From the NCBI GenBank assembly GCA_023429995.1, contig JAEZCE010000036.1:1-29084 (forward strand): a DNA stretch of 29,084 nucleotides, in the 5' to 3' direction. A model generated the notes under the pieces. It was not told the origin of the DNA, searched no databases, and worked only from the letters and a program-made list of their open reading frames with translations. This DNA is from Bacillota bacterium (GTDB lineage Bacteria > Bacillota > UBA4882 > UBA8346). Positions within the stretch are counted from its first letter, which is position 1. The number at the start of each line of letters is the position of its first letter. Shown here piece after piece: positions 23,931-29,084 of this stretch. Position numbers and translations under genes: made by a program.

Positions 23931-25307
23931 ATGATGAAGCAGGTTATGAAAAAAGGTTTAGTTTTTATGATGGGATTGGTTTTGTTGCTATTATTATTCG
24001 GTTCAATATTTGCCGCAGCAACCCCAAATCCGACATGGTACGTTGATGCGCGGGTCATTTATCACGGCCAATGTCTTCCCTATGATTATTATGGTGCCAA
24101 AGACCCGACTATCGTTTATTACGGCGGTAAATACCATGTATTTTACACCGGCGCCAATCAAAGCGGCGGCTGGCAGATGATTTATACATCCGCGACCACG
24201 ATTTCCGGACTAGCAAGCGCATCCCGAACATATATGAGTAAAATCGGTGAAAGCTATTTCTGTGCGCCGGAAGTATTTTATTTCGAACCCAAGGGTTTAT
24301 GGTATCTCGTCTATCAGGATGGGACTTACGGCGCCGCTTATGCCACCACCAGCAATATCGCCGACCCTGCCTCCTGGTCCGGACCAAAATCATTCGGCAT
24401 ATCCGCAAACCTGGGTTGGGATTATTTCATTATCTGCGACGATACATACGCCTATATGTACAACACACCGAGTGACGGCTCGGGCAACCTGTATATGCGT
24501 AAAACGACCCTGGCAAACTTCCCGGCCGGCTGGAGCACGCCTACGGTTTCCATAACCGACACTTTTGAAGGTGCGGAAGTTTATAAATCCCTTGCCGACG
24601 GTAAATATTATCTACTGATCGAAGACATGAAAGATGGACGGTATTATGAGTTATGGACGTCCTCGAGCGCCGGGGGACCATGGACGAAGGTAGCTGAAAA
24701 ATGGGCGTGGCGCGGCAATCTCGTTTACAATGCGGACAAGTGGACCACTAACGTATCCCACGGCGAACTCATTCGCGCGGGGTATAATCAAAAACTCGAA
24801 ATCAACGACATCAACCGGGTCGATTTCCTGATCCAGGGTACTACCAATACGTCGGTTGACTACCAGAAGATCAACTGGGATTTGGGTGTCATCCGCAATT
24901 ATAGCGGCAGTATCACACCGACGCCGACTTTAACACCAACACCTACACCGACCGTCACGGTAACTCCCACTCCTACCCCAACTCCGACTGCGGGTTGCTC
25001 GGTTAGTTACAGCCAAAACGACTGGGGTAGCGGCGCTACAGTAAGCGTTACGGTTAAAAACAACGGTTCCTCACAGATTAACGGCTGGACCTTGGCCTGG
25101 AGCTTCCCGGGCAATCAAACCATCACCAATATTTGGAACGGAACCTACACCCAAAGCGGCACAGCCGTAACCGTAAAAAACCTCTCTTACAATAATATTA
25201 TCCCGGCCGGCGGTTCCGTTTCCTTCGGATTTAACATCAGTTATAGCGGCGCCAACGCCAAACCGGCCAGTTTTACCCTGAACGGTGCGGCTTGTCAGCT
25301 TGAATGA
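23931..25307 (+). CDS. Secreted GH62-like alpha-L-arabinofuranosidase with CBM2
   Basis: This 458-residue exported enzyme has a signal peptide at 1-29 (ending SIFAAA). Residues 33-325 form a five-bladed-propeller glycosidase of clan GH-F resembling GH62: 'KDPTIVYYGGKYHVFY' with probable base D58, 'CAPEVFYF.PKGLWYLVYQ', D164 in 'GWDYFI', and probable acid E213 in 'TFEGAEVY'. The C-terminal 'WTTNVSHGELIR' and 'FLIQG' match the GH62 pattern 'WTNDISHGDLVR...FLYQG'. A Thr-Pro linker (328-353) leads to a family 2 carbohydrate-binding module (355-458), which binds cellulose or xylan. GH62 removes arabinose from arabinoxylan. It is the first of three secreted glycosidase genes. The GH62 call is from motif memory; a related GH43 branch is the alternative. 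Confidence 0.82.
   Translation: MMKQVMKKGLVFMMGLVLLLLLFGSIFAAATPNPTWYVDARVIYHGQCLPYDYYGAKDPTIVYYGGKYHVFYTGANQSGGWQMIYTSATTISGLASASRTYMSKIGESYFCAPEVFYFEPKGLWYLVYQDGTYGAAYATTSNIADPASWSGPKSFGISANLGWDYFIICDDTYAYMYNTPSDGSGNLYMRKTTLANFPAGWSTPTVSITDTFEGAEVYKSLADGKYYLLIEDMKDGRYYELWTSSSAGGPWTKVAEKWAWRGNLVYNADKWTTNVSHGELIRAGYNQKLEINDINRVDFLIQGTTNTSVDYQKINWDLGVIRNYSGSITPTPTLTPTPTPTVTVTPTPTPTPTAGCSVSYSQNDWGSGATVSVTVKNNGSSQINGWTLAWSFPGNQTITNIWNGTYTQSGTAVTVKNLSYNNIIPAGGSVSFGFNISYSGANAKPASFTLNGAACQLE
24951..25307 (+). repeat. Duplicated linker-CBM2 segment, copy 1
   Basis: These 357 nt (end of the Thr-Pro linker, the CBM2 and the stop codon) correspond without any gap to 26966-27322 in the next gene. Many third-base differences are absent, and the CBM2 proteins differ at about 10 of 103 positions, so the module was copied recently or is being homogenised. 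Confidence 0.88.
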
Positions 25308-25372
25308 ATTAGACTGGAAGAATCTGCGGATTTAAGTGTAATTTAGAAATATCAGTATTTTAAGGAGTGAAA

Positions 25373-27322
25373 ATGATGGGAATTCATTTTAAAAACTTTA
25401 GGTTCAAAAAGCCGTGGAGTCTTCTATTATTAATGAGTCTATTCTCTTTATTAAACGGTTCCACATTCGCCTGGCAGTCGGACAATGGGGACGGCACATT
25501 CACCAACCCGCCGTTATATGCCGACTATCCGGATCCTAGTATTATCAGAGTTGGCAATGATTTTTATTTTGCCAGTACCACTTTTGTGAATGTACCGGGT
25601 TTGGTGATTTTACATTCTCAGGATCTGGTCAACTGGGAAATTGCCGGTCATTGTATATCATCATTTCCTCATGGCGGCAAATACGACATGATAGGAACAA
25701 TCCAATATGCCGGTGGTTGTTTTGCTCCTTCCATCGCTTATAAGAACGGCACGTTTTATGTGGCGGTTACGATTAATGGTGAAAACACCCGTATTTATTA
25801 CGCCACCAACGTTGCTGGCCCGTGGAATTACCACCAGTTTAGTTCCGGCTATTTTGATCCCTGTATATTCATTGAGAGCGACGGGACTACCTATCTGGCC
25901 TGGGGTGGCGCCTGGGAAAACAGTATCAAGATGATCCAATTGAATTCGAACTTAAGCGGTACGACAGGGTCACAGCGGACCATTCTTTCTTATAACGGTG
26001 TTGAAGGTACCCATTTAGTTAAACGCAACGGCAGATATTACATATTTAACGCTGTGCCTGGGTCGCTGAAAATGGTTTGTTCCCGTTCGTCCAGTCTCTG
26101 GGGGCCTTATGGGGAAACCATTACCCTGTGTTCCGACGGAAGCGGCGGACATCAGGGCGGTATTGTGGACATGCCTGACGGGAGTGACTGGGGCTATATT
26201 ATGAAGGATTGCGGAGCCATTGGCCGTATGACCTATATTTGCCCCATTACCTGGTCAAATAACTGGCCGTTGTTTGGAAGGGCAGGCCATACCGGCACGG
26301 TTGAATCAAGTTATACCAAACCGATTGCCAATAAACCCCTTATGATACCGGCGACTTCGGATGAATTCAACAGCACAACTTTGGGAAAACAGTGGATGTG
26401 GAATCATAATCCGGATGATACAAAATGGTCCTTGACAGGATCTGCCTTACGACTCAAACCCACAACCGCGCCGGATTTTTGGAGCGCCAGAAATTCCTTG
26501 ACCCAGAAAGGGCAGGGTCTGACAAGTTCCGGCAGTATCAGAATCGACTGCAGCGCCATGCAGTCCGGGGATATAATGGGACTTGGAATGATGGGCGATC
26601 CGCGGGGCTATATTGCCGTAACGACTAGTCCCAAGCGCATCATCATGTCGGAAGAAGACAGCATAAAAGCAACGGTTAATAATATAACCGCCAATATTTT
26701 ATACTTCCGCATTGAAATGAATTTCAACACCAAACAAGCCAAGTTTTTCTGGAAAGATGACGCCCGGGATTGGCAACAGCTTGGAACGACGATAACCATG
26801 GGCTATGATTGGCAGAATGGCACTTTTCAGGGTGAACAGTATGCCATTTTATGTTTCAACACCGGCTCCAGTTCAGGTTATATGGATGTGGACTGGTTCC
26901 GGTTTAATGATATACCAGGTCCGGACGTAAGTCCGACCCCTACTCCAACGTTAACTCCGACACCGACCGTCACGGTAACTCCCACCCCTACCCCCACTCC
27001 GACCGCGGGATGCTCGGTTAGTTATAGCCAAAACGACTGGGGGGGCGGCGCTACAGTGAGCATTACGGTCAAAAATAACGGTTCCTCGCAGATTAACGGC
27101 TGGACTTTGGCATGGAGCTTCCCGGGCAATCAAACCATCACCAATATCTGGAATGGAACCTACTCCCAAAGCGGGACAGCCGTAACCGTTAAAAATGTTG
27201 CCTATAACAATATCATCCCCCCGGGCGGTTCCGTCTCCTTCGGATTTAATATCAGTTATAGTGGAACCAACGCTAAACCGATTGGTTTTACTTTGAATGG
27301 GACAGCCTGTCAACTTGAATAA
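25373..27322 (+). CDS. Secreted GH43 beta-xylosidase/arabinofuranosidase with ConA-like domain and CBM2
   Basis: This enzyme of about 649 residues has a signal peptide at 1-33 (ending STFA). The GH43 propeller (about 42-340) has all three catalytic acids: base D54 (YPDPS), pKa-setting D162 (YFDPC) and acid E211 (GVEGTH). Residues about 350-545 form a beta-sandwich of the kind found C-terminal in GH43 xylosidases ('DEFNSTTLGKQWMWNHNP', 'GYMDVDWFRFND'). A Thr-Pro linker and a CBM2 nearly identical to the previous gene's follow. A GTG at 25367 opens the frame but lies in the ribosome-binding site AAGGAG (25362-25367). The ATG at 25373 or 25376 is the true start. Expected products are xylose or arabinose released from xylan chains or side chains. 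Confidence 0.9.
   Translation: MMGIHFKNFRFKKPWSLLLLMSLFSLLNGSTFAWQSDNGDGTFTNPPLYADYPDPSIIRVGNDFYFASTTFVNVPGLVILHSQDLVNWEIAGHCISSFPHGGKYDMIGTIQYAGGCFAPSIAYKNGTFYVAVTINGENTRIYYATNVAGPWNYHQFSSGYFDPCIFIESDGTTYLAWGGAWENSIKMIQLNSNLSGTTGSQRTILSYNGVEGTHLVKRNGRYYIFNAVPGSLKMVCSRSSSLWGPYGETITLCSDGSGGHQGGIVDMPDGSDWGYIMKDCGAIGRMTYICPITWSNNWPLFGRAGHTGTVESSYTKPIANKPLMIPATSDEFNSTTLGKQWMWNHNPDDTKWSLTGSALRLKPTTAPDFWSARNSLTQKGQGLTSSGSIRIDCSAMQSGDIMGLGMMGDPRGYIAVTTSPKRIIMSEEDSIKATVNNITANILYFRIEMNFNTKQAKFFWKDDARDWQQLGTTITMGYDWQNGTFQGEQYAILCFNTGSSSGYMDVDWFRFNDIPGPDVSPTPTPTLTPTPTVTVTPTPTPTPTAGCSVSYSQNDWGGGATVSITVKNNGSSQINGWTLAWSFPGNQTITNIWNGTYSQSGTAVTVKNVAYNNIIPPGGSVSFGFNISYSGTNAKPIGFTLNGTACQLE
26966..27322 (+). 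repeat. Duplicated linker-CBM2 segment, copy 2
   Basis: This is the counterpart of 24951-25307, the same length with no insertion or deletion, ending at the stop codon of the GH43 gene. Substitutions include S to G in 'NDWGSG', T to S in 'TYTQS', and A to P in 'IIPAGG'. Confidence 0.88.
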
Positions 27323-27355
27323 AATAGGCGGAAGTGACTTTGGCCCCTATTTTTA
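27321..27355 (+). terminator. Possible terminator between the GH43 genes
   Basis: AAAATAGG (27321-27328) pairs with CCTATTTT (27346-27353) across a 17-nt loop and is followed by further T. The left arm begins inside the stop codon of the upstream gene. The stem is mostly A-T, so termination may be partial. Confidence 0.5.
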
Positions 27356-27415
27356 TTATGAATAGATAAGGCAACCGTTGGTTTGGTTAACATTAAATGT
27401 ATGGAGGTTTATAAA

Positions 27416-29084
27416 TTGAGAAATAAAATCATCGTGATCTTTTTATTGACTTTGATAATGCTTTTTGGAATCACAATATGTTTAGCGGACAACCCAATCG
27501 TACAAACAATTTATACCGCAGATCCCTTCCCCATGGTCTATAACGGGGTTTGTTACTTGTACACCGATCATGACGAGGACGTAACCATAAATAACTTCTA
27601 CACGATGAACGACTGGAAATGCTACTCCTCAACAGACATGGCAAACTGGACAGATCTTGGAACCGTGTTATCATACAATTCATTCAGTTGGGCGCAAGGC
27701 GATGCATGGGCCGGCCAGTGTATTTACAGGAACGGTAAATTTTATTTATATGTTCCTATGACCAGAGCAAACGCCGGGGGCGCCAGGGTAATCGGCGTAG
27801 CGGTATCTACCAGCCCCACCGGTCCGTTCACCGATGCGCTTGGAAAACCTTTAATAACCTATAACGGCGCCCAGGATATCGATCCTACCGTATTTATAGA
27901 CGACGACGGGCAGGCTTATCTTTATTGGGGGAACTCCAACCTTTATTACGTGAAGTTAAATCAAGATATGATTTCTTATTCGGGTAGTGTTGTCCAGGTA
28001 TCTCCGAAACCATCGAGTTACGTCGAAGGTCCGTGGCTTTATAAGCGCAACGGATTATATTATATGGTATATGCGAGTATGGGAGGGGGTAGCGAAGCGA
28101 TCGCTTATGCCACAAGCGTTAGCCCCACCGGGCCATGGACATCCCGGGGTACCATAATGCCTACGCAGGGCAATAGTTTTACCAACCATCCGGCAGTAAT
28201 TGACTATCTGGGAAATTCCTACTTCTTTTATCATAACGCCGCTTTGCCGGGAGGTGGAAGTTACAAGCGTTCGGTATGCGCCGAACCGTTAAAGTATAAC
28301 GCCGATGGTACAATCCAGTCGATGACCATGACTACAACCGGTTTGTCTCAGATTGGAAATCTCAATCCTTACGGTCAAATTGAAGCCGAAACCATTTGCT
28401 GGGAATCGGGCGTCGAAACAGAAGGCTGTGGTGAAGGCGGAATGGATGTATGTAATATCGAAAACGGAGACTATATCAAGGTTAAGGGTGTGGATTTTGG
28501 TACCGGAGCGACATCCTTTGACGCCAGAGTCGCTTCGGCAGCCGGTGGCGGGAACATTGAGATCCGGCTTGACGGCTCGAATGGGATTCTGGTAGGAACT
28601 TGCGCTATTTCAAGTACCGGCGGCTGGCAGGCATGGGTAACCAAATCCTGTGCTATCAGCGGCGCCAGCGGTATTCATGACCTCTACTTTCGATTTACCG
28701 GTGGAGCAGGGAACCTGTTTAATTTTAACTGGTGGAAGTTTTATGGATCAGGAGGTCCTACGCCCACTCCGACTCCGACCGTAACTCCAACCCCAACACC
28801 AGTAAGTTCGTATGTCAGATTCCGTAATGCCGCCAACGGTTTGTACATTGACGGCATGGGCTCCACCGCCAATGGTTCCAACGCGTGCCAATGGGGAAAC
28901 AGCAACAGTACCAACCAGCAATGGACGCTCATCAACTCAGGAAGTTATGTAATGATACAAAACCGGGCCACTGGATTGTATCTGGACGGCATGGGCCGGA
29001 GTTCCAACGGGTCGGTTTGCGGCCAATGGGGTAACAGCGGGAGTGCCAATCAGCAATGGATTCAAGAAACCTCGGGAAGTTATG
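27416..29084 (+). CDS. Secreted GH43 glycosidase with CBM6 and CBM13, cut by the window end
   Basis: At least 556 residues are visible and the gene runs off the right edge. The signal peptide is about 1-24 (ending CLA). The GH43 propeller (about 30-310) has D36 (ADPFPM), D156 (DIDPTV) and E204 (YVEGPW) as the catalytic set. A CBM6-like domain ('GQIEAETICWESGV...', ending 'FNFNWWKFYG') follows, then a Pro-Thr linker and a ricin-type CBM13 with two visible repeats ('LYIDGMG...QWGNSNSTNQQW', 'LYLDGMG...QWGNSGSANQQW'). The start is TTG at 27416, 8 nt after GGAGG (27403-27407). An in-frame ATG at 27401 overlaps that site and is less likely. The GH43+CBM6 order is common for arabinofuranosidase/xylosidase subfamilies; the exact subfamily is uncertain. 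Confidence 0.87.
   Translation, partial: MRNKIIVIFLLTLIMLFGITICLADNPIVQTIYTADPFPMVYNGVCYLYTDHDEDVTINNFYTMNDWKCYSSTDMANWTDLGTVLSYNSFSWAQGDAWAGQCIYRNGKFYLYVPMTRANAGGARVIGVAVSTSPTGPFTDALGKPLITYNGAQDIDPTVFIDDDGQAYLYWGNSNLYYVKLNQDMISYSGSVVQVSPKPSSYVEGPWLYKRNGLYYMVYASMGGGSEAIAYATSVSPTGPWTSRGTIMPTQGNSFTNHPAVIDYLGNSYFFYHNAALPGGGSYKRSVCAEPLKYNADGTIQSMTMTTTGLSQIGNLNPYGQIEAETICWESGVETEGCGEGGMDVCNIENGDYIKVKGVDFGTGATSFDARVASAAGGGNIEIRLDGSNGILVGTCAISSTGGWQAWVTKSCAISGASGIHDLYFRFTGGAGNLFNFNWWKFYGSGGPTPTPTPTVTPTPTPVSSYVRFRNAANGLYIDGMGSTANGSNACQWGNSNSTNQQWTLINSGSYVMIQNRATGLYLDGMGRSSNGSVCGQWGNSGSANQQWIQETSGSY

Noticed and set aside
25367..25372. GTG start for the second glycosidase
   Set aside because: The GTG overlaps the ribosome-binding site itself. 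The ATG at 25373 or 25376 is correctly spaced.
1..29084. tRNA, rRNA, CRISPR array, transposase or phage genes
   Set aside because: No cloverleaf, ribosomal segment, regularly spaced repeat array or mobile-element protein was recognised on either strand.

Overview
The window looks like a hemicellulose and deoxysugar utilisation region from a low-to-moderate GC bacterium of the Firmicutes (Bacillota) type. Shine-Dalgarno sites are strong (AGGAGG-like), several genes start with TTG, promoters fit the sigma-A consensus, and regulation is by LacI-family repressors and intrinsic terminators. Both sugar-binding proteins have plain signal peptides without a lipobox cysteine. This is unusual for a monoderm Firmicute and points to a diderm lineage (inference; perhaps a Hydrogenispora/Limnochordia-like group, not provable here).

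Layout. 1-1377: left edge with a possible divergent gene start, a pair of GAAC-N4-GTTC palindromes, and a hypothetical alpha-helical protein. 1508-8778: LacI regulator 1, then a six-gene run of FGGY kinase, GatD-like dehydrogenase, GatY-like class II aldolase, PfkB sugar-phosphate kinase, aldo-keto reductase and a FucU-like mutarotase. A shared CGAAACGTTTCG palindrome lies before lacI-1 and before the run. 8779-9257: gene-free, with a nested inverted repeat and a 9-bp tandem repeat. 9258-17573: a sensor histidine kinase fused to a sugar-ABC-type ATPase module, an ANTAR response regulator, a leader containing an intrinsic terminator, and an RbsABC-type importer with one ATPase but two permease/binding-protein pairs. 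17634-23487: LacI regulator 2 with two TGAAA-N4-TTTCA operators, a rhamnulokinase-family kinase, L-fucose isomerase and a two-domain class II aldolase, closed by a terminator. 23931-29084: three secreted arabinoxylan-type glycosidases: GH62-like+CBM2, GH43+ConA-like+CBM2, and GH43+CBM6+CBM13 (cut by the window end).

How it fits together (inference). Secreted arabinofuranosidase/xylosidase-type enzymes trim plant hemicellulose. Released sugars enter through the RbsABC-type importer, whose operon is probably switched on by antitermination: the kinase senses a signal, possibly transport state through its embedded ABC ATPase, and phosphorylates the RNA-binding ANTAR regulator, which acts on the leader at 11800-11885. 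L-fucose (or a related sugar) is isomerised, phosphorylated and cleaved by the second operon. The first operon holds a complete polyol-phosphate to tagatose-6-phosphate to tagatose-1,6-bisphosphate to triose-phosphate chain. It also has a mutarotase and an aldo-keto reductase, which suggests a non-PTS reductive route for galactose-type sugars.

Most noteworthy: the ABC-ATPase/GAF/histidine kinase fusion paired with an ANTAR regulator directly upstream of a terminator-controlled ABC importer operon.
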